Source of the DNA: CAZFUY01 sp964522445
Lineage (GTDB): Bacteria > Pseudomonadota > Gammaproteobacteria > SZUA-229
DNA length: 64,000 bases
Assembly: GCA_964522445.1 (NCBI GenBank)
Contig: CAZFUY010000002.1
Span: forward strand, 3,501-67,500
Direction: 5' to 3'
In this document: in pieces, positions 30,107 through 40,311 of the stretch
Layout of the letters: each line of letters opens with the position of its first letter
How positions within the stretch are numbered: position 1 is the first letter of the stretch
Notes under the pieces: generated by a model
Databases searched by the model: none
What the model was told of the DNA's origin: nothing
What the model saw: only the letters and a program-made list of their open reading frames with translations
Position numbers and translations under genes: made by a program

Positions 30107-30805
30107 CTAAACAGGCTTTTCCACACGAGCAAGACTCCATACATCAACCCTTTCTACACCCTGTCGCTTAATAGCTTTTGCCAGTTCAGCCATTGTTGAA
30201 CCTGTTGTTATGACATCATCAAACAACACAACATAATGATATTTATGGGTGTTTTCAAATGCAAATGCATTCTTAATATTTTTTCTTCGATGACTGGCAT
30301 TTAAATCTGTTTGTGCTGAGGTACAGGTTTGCCGAAAGCAGCTTTTCACATCTACTGGTATAGCCAGTTTTTTCGCCAATGGTTTTACCAGTTCCAGCGC
30401 CTGATTAAATCCTCTCTCTTTTATTCTTCTGGCATGCAGCGGCACTGGAATAATACAATCTGGCCTGTGCTCCAAATCAGGAAGGTAAGGCATTGCCAGA
30501 CTACTCATTATTTTTGCGAAGTTTAATTTACCATTAAATTTAAGCTGGTGAATCATCCACTCTAGCGGCTGCACATAAATAAATGCACTCCATGCAGCAT
30601 CATATTCAGGCGCTTTCTGTAAACACTGACCACAGTAAAGGCTTTGACTGGACTTAGAAAGAGGCAAAGCACAGCGAAGACAGGCTGAATTATTTATTTG
30701 AAAATCAGCGACACAGTTGTGGCACAGATCCCTGTTTACATCACTGCTTAACCCACATAATACGCAATTTGCAGGATAAATTTGCTGAACAATCCCTTTT
30801 ATCAC
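30107..30805 (-). CDS. ComF family phosphoribosyltransferase-like protein
   Basis: The 232-residue protein has an N-terminal double zinc ribbon (CVLCG, CHNC, CLRC, CGQC). Its C-terminal phosphoribosyltransferase fold carries the PRPP loop [17 protein letters not shown]. ComF/GntX proteins assist DNA uptake or gluconate use; with dprA also in the window, a role in transformation is plausible but not shown. It is divergent from bioB with a ~55-base gap, as in many gammaproteobacteria. Confidence 0.9.
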   Translation of the reverse strand: MIKGIVQQIYPANCVLCGLSSDVNRDLCHNCVADFQINNSACLRCALPLSKSSQSLYCGQCLQKAPEYDAAWSAFIYVQPLEWMIHQLKFNGKLNFAKIMSSLAMPYLPDLEHRPDCIIPVPLHARRIKERGFNQALELVKPLAKKLAIPVDVKSCFRQTCTSAQTDLNASHRRKNIKNAFAFENTHKYHYVVLFDDVITTGSTMAELAKAIKRQGVERVDVWSLARVEKPV

Positions 30806-30860
30806 TGGCTTCCCTGTCAGTTCATTTAGAAAGTCTGTATTATTACTGCCCCTAATCCAA

Positions 30861-31874
30861 ATGCAAGATATTTATCGCATGACTCAACAAAGCACTCGAC
30901 ACGACTGGTCTCTGAATGAAATTTCAGATTTATTTAACCTGCCCTTTAATGACCTATTATTTAAGGCACATTCTATTCATCGAGAAAATTTCGATGCCAA
31001 TGAAGTGCAAATCAGCTCATTGTTGAGCATCAAAACCGGGGCATGCTCTGAGGACTGCGGCTATTGTTCTCAAAGCGCACACAATAAAACAGACATCGAA
31101 CGTGAACGCTTACTGCCTGTTGATGAAGTCATAGAAAAAGCTAAAACAGCTAAATCTAATGGCTCTACCCGCTTTTGCATGGGAGCAGCCTGGCGCAATC
31201 CCACAGATAAAAATCTGGAAAAAGTTATTGAAATGATCCGTGAGGTAAAAAACCTGGGCATGGAAACCTGTGTCACGCTGGGTATGCTAACGGATCAACA
31301 AAGTGCACGTTTAAAAGAGGCCGGTCTTGATTATTACAATCACAACCTCGATACCTCACCCGAATTTTACGGCAATGTAATTACCACTCGCACCTTTCAG
31401 GATCGTCTGGACACACTCAATCATATTCGCGATTCTGGCATCAATATATGCAGCGGCGGTATTCTGGGCATGGGCGAAACCAGCACTGATCGGGCCTCTA
31501 TGCTGCAACAACTGGCCAATTTAAATCCTCATCCTGAAAGTGTTCCTATTAATATGCTGGTACAGATTGAAGGCACGCCTTTATATGGCGCTGATAAAAT
31601 CGATACGATCGAGTTTATTAAATCCATCGCCGTTGCACGTATTGTGATGCCTGAATCTCAGGTGCGTTTATCCGCAGGTCGCCATGAAATGACTGATGAA
31701 ATGCAGGCCATGTGTTTTTTTGCCGGTGCTAATTCTATTTTCTACGGTGAAAAACTACTGACCACAGATAATTGCGAAACTAATGATGACCTGGTTTTAT
31801 TTAAACGCCTGGGTATTCATGCGTCAGTAATTGAAGATAATGCAGAATTTAAGGCGACTGCCTGTTCATCTTGA
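30861..31874 (+). CDS. bioB: Biotin synthase
   Basis: The 337-residue radical-SAM enzyme inserts sulfur into dethiobiotin. The SAM cluster motif is [13 protein letters not shown], and the second-cluster cysteines are in RFCMGAAW and ETCVTLGM. The arginine of the [2Fe-2S] site is in RLSAGRHEM. Two in-frame ATGs (30861 and 30879) are possible starts. bioF follows 110 bases later in the same direction. No BirA operator palindrome was recognised upstream. Confidence 0.97.
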   Translation: MQDIYRMTQQSTRHDWSLNEISDLFNLPFNDLLFKAHSIHRENFDANEVQISSLLSIKTGACSEDCGYCSQSAHNKTDIERERLLPVDEVIEKAKTAKSNGSTRFCMGAAWRNPTDKNLEKVIEMIREVKNLGMETCVTLGMLTDQQSARLKEAGLDYYNHNLDTSPEFYGNVITTRTFQDRLDTLNHIRDSGINICSGGILGMGETSTDRASMLQQLANLNPHPESVPINMLVQIEGTPLYGADKIDTIEFIKSIAVARIVMPESQVRLSAGRHEMTDEMQAMCFFAGANSIFYGEKLLTTDNCETNDDLVLFKRLGIHASVIEDNAEFKATACSS

Positions 31875-31984
31875 AATAATAAAAAATAATCAACACTGAG
31901 GCGCAGAGGATTTTATAAATTAATGTTTATTAACTCTATAGCCTCTGTGCCGCCGCATCTCTGTGTCAAAAATCTATAATCCAC

Positions 31985-33151
31985 ATGAAAAATCTGCACA
32001 CAGAACTTCAACAACGCAAACAGGATGGCTTATATCGCAGCCGTCGAGTTATAGAATCTGCTCAGGGCGCTGAAGTTATTATTGATGACAGGAAATTACT
32101 CAGTTTTTGCAGCAATGATTACCTTGGCCTTGCCAACCACCCAGATATTCGCAAAGCCTTTATTAAAGGTGCAGAAAAATACGGCGTTGGCAGTGGCGCA
32201 GCTCATCTGGTTAGCGGCCACAGCAAAGCCCATCATGCACTTGAAGAAGAGCTGGCCGAATTCACTGGTTATCCCCGCGCTTTATTATTCTCAACCGGCT
32301 ATATGGCCAATCTGGGTGTTGCCCAGGCATTATGTCAACGTGGTGATGCCATCTTTGAAGATCGCCTGAATCACGCCTCTTTACTGGATGCAGGCTTATT
32401 AAGTGGCGCACGAATTCAGCGTTATAAGCATAACGATACAAATTCACTACAGGATAAACTTTCTGCCAGCAGCAAAAATGAGAAGCTGGTTATGACAGAT
32501 GCCGTATTCAGTATGGATGGAGACATAGCCCCCATTGCAGATATCGCTACCTGCTGCAAAAAACATAATGCCTGGTTTATGCTCGATGATGCCCATGGTT
32601 TTGGTGTTTTAGGTGAACAGGGCAAAGGTAGCCTGCAGTACCTAAATATTTCTACCGAACAGATCCCCATCTATATGGCCACACTCGGTAAAGCCTTTGG
32701 CACAGCAGGGGCTTTTGTCGCAGGCTCTGACGACCTTATCGAATACCTGATTCAACATGCTAAAACCTACGTCTACACCACAGCCTCACCACCCGCCATA
32801 GCAGAAGCCACACGAGCCAGTTTAAAAATCGTGCAACAGGAAAGCTGGCGCAGAGAGCACTTGCAGCAACTTATTCAACAGTTCAGAGCGGGTGCAGAAC
32901 AAATGGGATTACAGCTAATGGATTCCAGCACCCCAATTCAACCCATATTAATAGGTGATAGCCGGCAAGCCATTGAGCTAAGCCAGAAATTACAGGATCA
33001 GAATATCCTCATCACAGCTATTCGACCTCCTACCGTTCCAGATAATACGGCTCGGCTACGCATTACCTTCTCTGCAACACATACAGAACAGCATGTTGAA
33101 CAATTACTTAATGCACTGCTTAACATCACGACACAGAGCACCCCTGATTAA
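31985..33151 (+). CDS. bioF: 8-amino-7-oxononanoate synthase
   Basis: This 388-residue PLP enzyme condenses pimeloyl-ACP with alanine in biotin synthesis. The PLP lysine lies in TLGKAFGTAGAFV, the aspartate in LDDAHGFGVLG, and the N-terminal block FCSNDYLGLANHP is typical. It follows bioB; bioC, bioD and bioH are not seen beside it. The gap with bioB holds a loose inverted repeat with ACAGAGG-type arms. Confidence 0.96.
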   Translation: MKNLHTELQQRKQDGLYRSRRVIESAQGAEVIIDDRKLLSFCSNDYLGLANHPDIRKAFIKGAEKYGVGSGAAHLVSGHSKAHHALEEELAEFTGYPRALLFSTGYMANLGVAQALCQRGDAIFEDRLNHASLLDAGLLSGARIQRYKHNDTNSLQDKLSASSKNEKLVMTDAVFSMDGDIAPIADIATCCKKHNAWFMLDDAHGFGVLGEQGKGSLQYLNISTEQIPIYMATLGKAFGTAGAFVAGSDDLIEYLIQHAKTYVYTTASPPAIAEATRASLKIVQQESWRREHLQQLIQQFRAGAEQMGLQLMDSSTPIQPILIGDSRQAIELSQKLQDQNILITAIRPPTVPDNTARLRITFSATHTEQHVEQLLNALLNITTQSTPD

Positions 33152-33210
33152 GTCTTTAGCTATTCCTTCTGATATACTAAGTCAACGCTAATACTTAAAT
33201 ATACAAACTC

Positions 33211-34593
33211 ATGACTGATATAATTTTCGACCTGGATCTAATTAAACGCTACGATAAATCAGGGCCTCGTTACACATCCTATCCCACCGCTGTACAATTC
33301 TCTGATAATTACACAGAGGCCGATTACCTGCGCCATGCTGAAATTTCTAATAACAGCGGCAAAGAATTATCACTGTATTTTCATCTACCTTTCTGCGACA
33401 CCATTTGTTACTACTGCGCATGCAATAAAGTCATTACCAAAGACCGCAACAAAGCCATTCCTTATTTGCAGCAGCTGCATAAAGAAATTGAAATGCAGGG
33501 AAAATTATTTGATAAAAACCGCAAAGTAAATCAACTGCACTGGGGCGGTGGCACACCCACTTTTATTAGCCATGATCAAATGCGCGAACTCATGGATGTT
33601 ACCCGAAAACATTTTAATCTTCATGATGACGATCAGGGCGAATACTCTATTGAAATCGATCCACGTGAAGTCACCACAGAAAGCATTAAACTATTGCGCG
33701 ATATTGGTTTTAATCGAATGAGTTTAGGCGTACAGGATTTTAATCCCACCGTGCAAAAAGCCGTCAACCGCATTCAATCTGAAGAGCAGACACTGGGCGC
33801 ATTAAATGCAGCACGTGAAACAGGCTTTAAATCAATTAGCGTGGATTTAATTTATGGTCTGCCATTGCAAACAGTTGAAAGTTTTTCTGTCACATTAGAT
33901 CGCATTATTGAAATTAATCCTGATCGTATTTCAATATTTAATTACGCACATTTACCCGAACTATTTAAACCACAAAGACGCATAAACAATGATGAAATGC
34001 CTGTGGCAAGGGTAAAGCTGGATATTCTAAAAATGTCTATCGAGCGTTTAACTGAGGCAGGTTATGTTTATATCGGCATGGATCACTTTGCCAAACCCGA
34101 TGATGAACTCACCATTGCCCAGAAAAACGGCAAGTTATATAGAAACTTCCAGGGCTATGCCACTCACGCTGACTGCGACCTGATTGGTTTAGGTATTACA
34201 TCGATTGGCACAGTTGGCCGGAGTTTTGCGCAAAACGTCAAAACACTGGATGAATATGCAGAACGCATTGATGGCGGAAAACTGGCTATTTTTCGTGGTG
34301 TCGAAATTGACGACGATGACATTATTCGACGCGATGCAATTATGCAGTTAATTTGCCATTTTCATTTGAATTTTGAGCAATTTAATAGTACAAATAATGT
34401 CAGCTTCAAAACTTATTTTGCAGACGAGCTAAAGAAACTACAGCCGATGCACGATGATGGACTTATTGAACTAACAGATACTGACATTACCGTAACAGCC
34501 AAAGGCCGTTTATTAATACGTAATATATGTATGGTGTTTGATCGTTACCTTAAAAATCCACAGGACAAACAACGCTTTTCAAAAGCTATATGA
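33211..34593 (+). CDS. hemN: Oxygen-independent coproporphyrinogen III dehydrogenase
   Basis: The 460-residue radical-SAM enzyme makes protoporphyrinogen IX without oxygen. The motif CDTICYYCAC has the four-cysteine HemN form (CX3CX2CXC), and YTSYPTAVQF at the N-terminus and the full length separate it from HemW. It allows haem synthesis under low oxygen, fitting a microaerobic sulfur oxidiser. It is followed 30 bases later by the YbaK-like gene. Confidence 0.96.
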   Translation: MTDIIFDLDLIKRYDKSGPRYTSYPTAVQFSDNYTEADYLRHAEISNNSGKELSLYFHLPFCDTICYYCACNKVITKDRNKAIPYLQQLHKEIEMQGKLFDKNRKVNQLHWGGGTPTFISHDQMRELMDVTRKHFNLHDDDQGEYSIEIDPREVTTESIKLLRDIGFNRMSLGVQDFNPTVQKAVNRIQSEEQTLGALNAARETGFKSISVDLIYGLPLQTVESFSVTLDRIIEINPDRISIFNYAHLPELFKPQRRINNDEMPVARVKLDILKMSIERLTEAGYVYIGMDHFAKPDDELTIAQKNGKLYRNFQGYATHADCDLIGLGITSIGTVGRSFAQNVKTLDEYAERIDGGKLAIFRGVEIDDDDIIRRDAIMQLICHFHLNFEQFNSTNNVSFKTYFADELKKLQPMHDDGLIELTDTDITVTAKGRLLIRNICMVFDRYLKNPQDKQRFSKAI

Positions 34594-34623
34594 TTTAACA
34601 GGCAAATCTAAAGAGAAAAATAT

Positions 34624-35085
34624 ATGCCCTCTAAAATACTAAAAGAGTTTCTTGATAATAATGACATAAAGTATGTCTCTATTATGCACTCACTGGCATT
34701 TACCTCTGTTGATATTGCCAAAAGCGCACACGTTCCAAGTAAGGAAATGGCAAAAACAGTTATTATTAAAATTGATAACGAATTAGCCATGGCTGTTGTA
34801 CCTGCAAATATAAAAGTTAATTTACAATTACTTCAGCAGGCGCTAGATTTAGATAATATTGAATTAGCAAGCGAACAGGAATTCACCAAACTTTTTTCAG
34901 ATTGCGAAGTTGGAGCCATGCCACCTTTTGGTAACTTATATAATATGGATGTATATGTTGCAGAAAATTTAACTGTAGACAAACAAATCACATTTAATGC
35001 AGGCTCTCATCTTGAGGTAATTCAAATGGATTACAAAGATTTTGAAGCATTAGTTAAACCACAATTTATTATGTTGGCATCATGA
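34624..35085 (+). CDS. YbaK/ProX-type aminoacyl-tRNA deacylase domain protein
   Basis: The 153-residue protein has the editing-domain fold of YbaK/ProX (KEMAKTVIIKIDNELAMAVVPA near residues 40-60, GAMPPFGNLYNMDVYV further on). Members hydrolyse mischarged tRNAs in trans; the substrate is not evident here. It is followed by a small gene whose ATG overlaps its stop (ATGA), so the two are translationally coupled. Confidence 0.87.
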   Translation: MPSKILKEFLDNNDIKYVSIMHSLAFTSVDIAKSAHVPSKEMAKTVIIKIDNELAMAVVPANIKVNLQLLQQALDLDNIELASEQEFTKLFSDCEVGAMPPFGNLYNMDVYVAENLTVDKQITFNAGSHLEVIQMDYKDFEALVKPQFIMLAS

Positions 35086-35267
35086 ATAAACGAAATAGAC
35101 GCGACCAGAAACGTGACGACCCTAATCGTCTTAAACGCACCTACAATGTAAATAACTTATGGTATTTTGAACTTCGTGGCGGAGGACAGCAGGGGCCTTT
35201 TGATTCCGAAGAGGAAATGAAACAGGCATTAGACGAATTTATTAAGTTACATCATGAATTCAGTTAA
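35082..35267 (+). CDS. Small protein with WYFELRGGGQxGPF motif (copy 1)
   Basis: A 61-residue, very charged protein begins with a basic N-terminus (NKRNRRDQKRDDPNRLKR), followed by a core LWYFELRGGGQQGPFDSEEEM and a short helix. It overlaps the stop of the deacylase gene by ATGA. The core resembles the small DUF6316-type proteins of gammaproteobacteria, which have no known function. A paralog lies 116 bases downstream. Confidence 0.75.
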   Translation: MNKRNRRDQKRDDPNRLKRTYNVNNLWYFELRGGGQQGPFDSEEEMKQALDEFIKLHHEFS

Positions 35268-35383
35268 AAAAATAAACCTGTCACCCAAACAGGTCATCCA
35301 CTTGTCCTGATCTGCTTGCAAATCATTTTTTTCCTGACTATTATAAAAATATACTTCCATTAAATGAAGAAAAGGACTGCATC

Positions 35384-35584
35384 ATGGATAAACATCGAGC
35401 TGGTGAAACCTCTACTATTCCCTTTCGAAATGAACGTTATTTCTGCATGAATGGTGAATGGTTTTTTGAAACCCGTGGTGGTGGCCAACTAGGACCTTTT
35501 GAAGATAAACGGGAAATGGAAGCCGAGTTACTGTTCTTTATTAGAAAACAGGCTTTATCACAAAATGTCATTGTTAATAATTAA
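35384..35584 (+). CDS. Small protein with WFFETRGGGQxGPF motif (copy 2)
   Basis: The 66-residue paralog of the preceding gene has RNERYFCMNGEWFFETRGGG and QLGPFEDKREME, then a short helix. AAAAGGA precedes the ATG. The two copies differ in their N-termini but share the Gly-rich turn. Its stop overlaps the stop of the convergent MazG-like gene by four bases (TTAA). Confidence 0.75.
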   Translation: MDKHRAGETSTIPFRNERYFCMNGEWFFETRGGGQLGPFEDKREMEAELLFFIRKQALSQNVIVNN

Positions 35585-35910
35585 TCTCTAAATTCTGAAA
35601 CTCTGATACGTCCATTTACCATTCTGGATTCGCGTTTCATTATTTTTTCCATTTTGCCCCAGAATGCCTGCTTTAAATCAAAGTCCTGGGCAATAGCTGT
35701 TCCCATAATCAATATCAATAAATCAGCACACTCTTCTGCAAGCAATTCCTTAGATTTCCCCTTACTGACACAGGCTGAAATTTCACCAAGCTCTTCTGCC
35801 ATTAAAGCAATACGGTAAGTCATTTCCTCACCCCCGGTATTTTTAAAATCATGCTTATCATGAAAAGCCTGTACTCTAGCCAGCATATCTTTATACGAAT
35901 CTTTATTCAT
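35581..35910 (-). CDS. MazG-like nucleotide pyrophosphohydrolase
   Basis: The 109-residue all-helical protein has the MazG/HisE metal-binding pattern: EELGE at about residues 39-43, then EECAD further along. Such small enzymes hydrolyse non-canonical or excess NTPs. It is a single gene, convergent with the small paralog, and separated from fetB by ~40 bases. The substrate cannot be assigned. Confidence 0.85.
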   Translation of the reverse strand: MNKDSYKDMLARVQAFHDKHDFKNTGGEEMTYRIALMAEELGEISACVSKGKSKELLAEECADLLILIMGTAIAQDFDLKQAFWGKMEKIMKRESRMVNGRIRVSEFRD

Positions 35911-35953
35911 AACACAACAACCTGTTAACCAAAATTATACTCTCACCAAATAA

Positions 35954-36751
35954 TTATACTTTTTTTAATAACTGGTCAAACCGCAACCTGTGACGCTCAT
36001 CAAATAATCTTTTTGAAATTAACCACAACACAGATATAACACCAAAACCTGTACCTGCAGAAATTAAAAACATAATCATAATCTGGTATTTCACTGCTTC
36101 AACGGGAGGCGCACCGGCTAAAATCTGGCCGGTCATCATCCCCGGCAAACTCACCAACCCCGCCGCTGCCATTGAATTAATAATTGGAATCATACCAGCA
36201 CGCATACTTTCTCTGCGAATATCTGTTATTGCCTGCACGCTGGTTTCTCCTAACATTAAACGCTGCTCAATAATAACCCGTTGCTGCCAGGATGTTTGCA
36301 ATAGCCTGTCCATTCCCAGTGCAATGCCCGTCATGGTATTCCCCAATAACATACCTAATAACGGCACAGCATATTGTGGATGATACCAGGGGTCAGCCTG
36401 AATAATAGTTGCCAACGCTAATATTGTTACCAGAAAAGATGAAACAAATAATGAGCTGGTGCTAATACCAAAACCCCACCAGCCTTTTAGTTTTCGATGT
36501 TGCCGCGAAAGAATTTCCCAGCCAGCAACCGATAACATCACTATTGTAATTAACAAAATCCAGAATATATTTGTCGTTGCAAATAAAGATTTTAAAACCA
36601 GACCAATTAATAATAACTGAACGGTTGTTCTTAATGCTGCAATCAATAACTGGCCTGATATATTTAATTGCATACGCCAGCTTAAAACCGCAAGTATTAA
36701 AACTAAAATAGAGGCGAGAGATAAATCAAATAAAGATAATGTTATTAACAT
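35954..36751 (-). CDS. fetB: Iron export ABC transporter permease (FetB-like)
   Basis: The 265-residue membrane protein of the UPF0014/FetB family has about six to seven helices and the conserved blocks ALRTTVQLLLIGLVL, PLLGMLLGNTMTGIALGMDR and LPGMMTGQILAGAPPVEA. In E. coli FetAB exports iron and aids oxidative stress resistance. It overlaps the ATPase gene by 7 bases. The homology is clear; the metal specificity is inferred. Confidence 0.9.
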   Translation of the reverse strand: MLITLSLFDLSLASILVLILAVLSWRMQLNISGQLLIAALRTTVQLLLIGLVLKSLFATTNIFWILLITIVMLSVAGWEILSRQHRKLKGWWGFGISTSSLFVSSFLVTILALATIIQADPWYHPQYAVPLLGMLLGNTMTGIALGMDRLLQTSWQQRVIIEQRLMLGETSVQAITDIRRESMRAGMIPIINSMAAAGLVSLPGMMTGQILAGAPPVEAVKYQIMIMFLISAGTGFGVISVLWLISKRLFDERHRLRFDQLLKKV

Positions 36752-37353
36752 AATGGCTGTTTTAAAAATTCACCTTCTATTAATTTATATTGCACTTGTG
36801 AAACTCGATCGAGCTGATCAGTATCATGCGTTACCCACAAAGCACAGGACATATTATTTTTTAAATAATCCACAATAATTTTTTCAAAGACACGTGTATT
36901 ATTTTTATCCAGATTAGCTGTGGGCTCATCCAGTAATAAAACAGAAGGCTTATTAATTAATAAACGAGCTAATGCGAGACGTTGTTTTTCACCACTGGAT
37001 ATTCGACTAACAGACCAGGACATAACATCATCATTAAAACCTAACTGGTTTAAAATATTTTCATCCACAGATAAAAAATGCTCGCCGACACTATCAAACC
37101 ACCAGTGACTTTCTGCTGGTAATAGCGCAACTTTCTTACGCCATTCAGGCGCATCAAAATCAATGCAGGATCTATCATTAAGACGCACGCTGCCTGTATG
37201 CTCATCCAGGTCTGCCAGCGCTCTTAATAATAATGTTTTTCCACAGCCTGACTCACCCGTTAACCCCATACACTGGCCTGCCAGAATACTAAAATCAATC
37301 GGTCCAATTTTCTGGTATTGCAGTTGTCTTACATTTAATAAACCTACTGACAT
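36745..37353 (-). CDS. fetA: Iron export ABC transporter ATPase (FetA-like)
   Basis: The 202-residue ABC ATPase has Walker A GESGCGKTLLLRAL, signature RISSGEKQRLALARLL and Walker B SVLLLDEPTANLD. It is smaller than most ABC ATPases, like FetA/YbbL. It overlaps fetB, the membrane partner, and is the first gene of the pair. Confidence 0.9.
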   Translation of the reverse strand: MSVGLLNVRQLQYQKIGPIDFSILAGQCMGLTGESGCGKTLLLRALADLDEHTGSVRLNDRSCIDFDAPEWRKKVALLPAESHWWFDSVGEHFLSVDENILNQLGFNDDVMSWSVSRISSGEKQRLALARLLINKPSVLLLDEPTANLDKNNTRVFEKIIVDYLKNNMSCALWVTHDTDQLDRVSQVQYKLIEGEFLKQPLC

Positions 37354-37422
37354 TAATTCTTCTTAGAGTGTTTTCAGGATTTGTAACTATACTCATGCTA
37401 GCAAAACCATACAGGTATCTCC

Positions 37423-37776
37423 ATGAAATATTTTTTAATCCTTATTATTCTCTTTACACCTGCTGCCTTTTACGCCGAATCTCAACGCATTGATGTCTAT
37501 TCAGTTAATCAGGCTTATTGGGATGTACAGGCTGGAGAAACACTGTCTGAAATTATTAAAGAATTATTGCCTCACAATAGTAATAAACATGCGGTTTTAA
37601 TGGATGAAATTATTCAGTTAAATCCTGATGCTTTTATAAATGGCGATGCAGATGCGATGAAAGCCAATGTGCGCCTCTACTTACCCGGTTATATGCAGGG
37701 GCTAAATAAGAAAGTAAATAAGGATAAGTATTCTATTAAAGAATTTAGCTGGGGTTATATTCAACAGGCTAAATAA
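37423..37776 (+). CDS. Secreted FimV N-terminal-like protein
   Basis: This is a 117-residue protein with a signal peptide ([18 protein letters not shown]). The module [19 protein letters not shown] ... [15 protein letters not shown] ... ANVRLYLPG matches the LysM-like N-terminal region of FimV/HubP pole-organising proteins. The membrane segment and acidic cytoplasmic part of FimV are missing, so it is a stand-alone periplasmic peptidoglycan-binding module. Its 3' end overlaps that of radC by 8 bases. Confidence 0.75.
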   Translation: MKYFLILIILFTPAAFYAESQRIDVYSVNQAYWDVQAGETLSEIIKELLPHNSNKHAVLMDEIIQLNPDAFINGDADAMKANVRLYLPGYMQGLNKKVNKDKYSIKEFSWGYIQQAK

Positions 37777-38440
37777 GCCCACGCTCCGCAAAAGACACCA
37801 CCTCGTCACCAATCACAAAATGATCCAGCACTCGCACATCAATTAATGACAACGCATCCTTTAATCGTTGAGTAATATGCTTATCTGCTGAGCTGGGTTC
37901 TGCAACACCCGAGGGGTGATTATGAGCAAAGATTAAAGCCGCTGCATTGTATTGCAATGCCTTTTTCACCACTTCTCTTGGGTAAACAGATGCACCATCG
38001 ATAGTGCCGGTAAACAGTTCTTCAAAACAAATAACCCGATGACGCTGATCCAGAAACAGGGCTGCAAAGACTTCATGGTGGTAATCACGCAATCTATTAC
38101 AGAGATACTGACGTGTTTCTTCAGGGCTGGATAAAACATCACCACGCTGCATTGCCTCAAACAAGTAACGCCGCGCCATTTCCAGCACCGCCTGTAATTG
38201 CACATATTTGGCTGGCCCTAAACCTCGATGGCTACAGAACTGACTTTCTTCAGCCTTGAGTAATTCACGCAATCCACCAAAACCATCCAGCAACTGTCTG
38301 GCAAGATCAACCGCTGTAATGCCTTTGATGCCAGTGCGTAAAAATATTGCCAGCAATTCAGCATCAGATAATGCTTCACTGCCCTGTTCTATTAGTTTTT
38401 CTCTGGGGCGCTCTTCTGCTGGCCAGTCCGTGATTGCCAT
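37769..38440 (-). CDS. radC: RadC family JAMM-domain protein
   Basis: The 223-residue protein has an N-terminal helix-hairpin-helix region ([18 protein letters not shown]) and a C-terminal JAMM metalloprotease-like motif ([14 protein letters not shown]). Despite its name the role in repair is unproven. It is divergent from coaBC, the usual arrangement in gammaproteobacteria. Confidence 0.94.
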   Translation of the reverse strand: MAITDWPAEERPREKLIEQGSEALSDAELLAIFLRTGIKGITAVDLARQLLDGFGGLRELLKAEESQFCSHRGLGPAKYVQLQAVLEMARRYLFEAMQRGDVLSSPEETRQYLCNRLRDYHHEVFAALFLDQRHRVICFEELFTGTIDGASVYPREVVKKALQYNAAALIFAHNHPSGVAEPSSADKHITQRLKDALSLIDVRVLDHFVIGDEVVSFAERGLI

Positions 38441-38564
38441 AATCTATCCCTGATTTTATAAATCGACCAGTGTAGGCACATAAAATCACCTAAACAATCA
38501 GATAGACACATTAATCTCTGTAAGAAAAAGCTGATTCATAATTTATCTGATAAAATCCCCAGCA

Positions 38565-39785
38565 ATGAACAAATTATCCAATAAAAACATTTTACTCGGC
38601 ATTACTGGCGGTATTGCAGCCTATAAAAGCGCAGATCTGGTCAGGCGTTTACAGGATGCTGGCGCTGATGTGCGTGTTGTTATGACAGAAGCGGCAACCA
38701 AATTTATTACACCTCTAACCTTTCAGGCCTTATCTGGAAACCCGGTACACACCGATTTACTGGATACAGAAGCGGAAGCAGCCATGGGGCACATCGAACT
38801 GGCTCGCTGGGCAGATGCCATTTTGATTGCACCCGCCACGGCCAATACTCTGGCAAAGTTAAGCTGGGGGCAGGCAGATGATCTTTTATCAACCTTATGC
38901 ATTGCCAGCCAGGCACCTCTGGCTGTAGCACCGGCAATGAATCATGTCATGTGGAATGACACGGCTACACAGGACAATATCAATTCACTTAAAAAACGCG
39001 ACATACATATTTTTGGCCCAGATTCCGGCTATCAGGCCTGCGGCGAAACAGGTGAAGGCCGCATGCTGGATGTGGCCGATATTGTTGAACAGATGCAGCA
39101 GATATTTAGCAATGAATCATTGCATGGTTTAAATATCATGATTACTGCGGGGCCCACCTTTGAAGCCATAGATCCTGTACGCTTTATTGGTAACCGCAGT
39201 TCAGGGAAAATGGGATTTGCACTGGCAAAAGCAGCTCATAAAGCGGGTGCAAACGTAACGCTGGTGTGTGGCCCTGTAAAACTCACATCCATCGATGATA
39301 TTAAACGCATTGATATTGAATCAGCTCAGCAAATGCATAAAACTGTGATGGATAATATTGCTAATCAACAAATTTTTATCGCCACAGCAGCCGTCGCTGA
39401 TTATCGACCTGTTGAAATGCAGCCACAAAAAATTAAAAAATCAGCAGAAAACCTGACCATTCATCTACAGCGTAATGCCGACATTTTAGCGGATGTTGCT
39501 GCACGAAAAGACGCGCCATTCACAGTAGGCTTTGCTGCTGAAACTCAGAATATCAAACAATACGCACGGCAGAAACTGGAAAATAAAAAACTTAATATGA
39601 TTGCCGCCAATCTGGTTGCAGCCAAACAAAGCAGCGGGGAAGACATTGGCTTCAACAGCGAATACAATGCACTGGATGTTTACTGGGCTGATGGTCAGGC
39701 CAAATTTGATAAAGCCAGAAAAACTGAAATAGCCCAGCAACTTATCGAATTAATCGCACAACAATACAACGACTCAACCAACTAA
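38565..39785 (+). CDS. coaBC: Bifunctional phosphopantothenoylcysteine decarboxylase / synthetase
   Basis: The 406-residue flavoprotein carries out two coenzyme A steps. The N-terminal CoaC half has GGIAAYKSADLVR, the motif PAMNHVMW and the flap cysteine in GYQACGETGEGRM. The C-terminal CoaB half has NRSSGKMGFALAKAA and KKSAENLTIHL. dut follows after 9 bases; coaBC-dut-phosphomannomutase-argB is a conserved gene order. Confidence 0.96.
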   Translation: MNKLSNKNILLGITGGIAAYKSADLVRRLQDAGADVRVVMTEAATKFITPLTFQALSGNPVHTDLLDTEAEAAMGHIELARWADAILIAPATANTLAKLSWGQADDLLSTLCIASQAPLAVAPAMNHVMWNDTATQDNINSLKKRDIHIFGPDSGYQACGETGEGRMLDVADIVEQMQQIFSNESLHGLNIMITAGPTFEAIDPVRFIGNRSSGKMGFALAKAAHKAGANVTLVCGPVKLTSIDDIKRIDIESAQQMHKTVMDNIANQQIFIATAAVADYRPVEMQPQKIKKSAENLTIHLQRNADILADVAARKDAPFTVGFAAETQNIKQYARQKLENKKLNMIAANLVAAKQSSGEDIGFNSEYNALDVYWADGQAKFDKARKTEIAQQLIELIAQQYNDSTN

Positions 39786-39794
39786 AGAATAACA

Positions 39795-40250
39795 ATGAAA
39801 AAAATTCAATTAAAAATCCTCGATAAAAGAATTGGCAATGAAATCCCATTACCCGAACATGCCACTCAGGGTTCAGCCGGCATGGATTTACGCGCCTGCA
39901 TTGATGAAACACTGGTTTTAAAACCGGGTGAAACAGAATTAATTCCCACCGGCATTGCAATACACATTGGCGACCCTGGTTTAGCCGCCACTATTTTACC
40001 CCGTTCAGGCCTTGGTCATAAACATGGCATTGTACTGGGCAACCTGGTTGGGCTTATTGATTCTGACTATCAGGGACAACTTTTTGTTTCCTGCTGGAAT
40101 CGAGGTAAAAAAGAATTCACCATTGAAATAGGTGATCGCATTGCACAACTTGTATTTTTACCTGTCGTACAGGTCGACTTTGAAGAAGTTAATGAATTCG
40201 ATGACAGTGAGCGTGGCGCAGGTGGTTTTGGCCACTCGGGTCATAAATAA
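39795..40250 (+). CDS. dut: dUTP diphosphatase
   Basis: The 151-residue trimeric enzyme removes dUTP and supplies dUMP. All five motifs are present: [35 protein letters not shown] and the C-terminal [10 protein letters not shown]. It lies 9 bases after coaBC and is probably in the same transcript. Confidence 0.97.
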   Translation: MKKIQLKILDKRIGNEIPLPEHATQGSAGMDLRACIDETLVLKPGETELIPTGIAIHIGDPGLAATILPRSGLGHKHGIVLGNLVGLIDSDYQGQLFVSCWNRGKKEFTIEIGDRIAQLVFLPVVQVDFEEVNEFDDSERGAGGFGHSGHK

Positions 40251-40311
40251 ATATATTTATATTATTAATAATAAGCTACAGAAAATATAATTTTTTAAGA
40301 GACTAAAAAAC

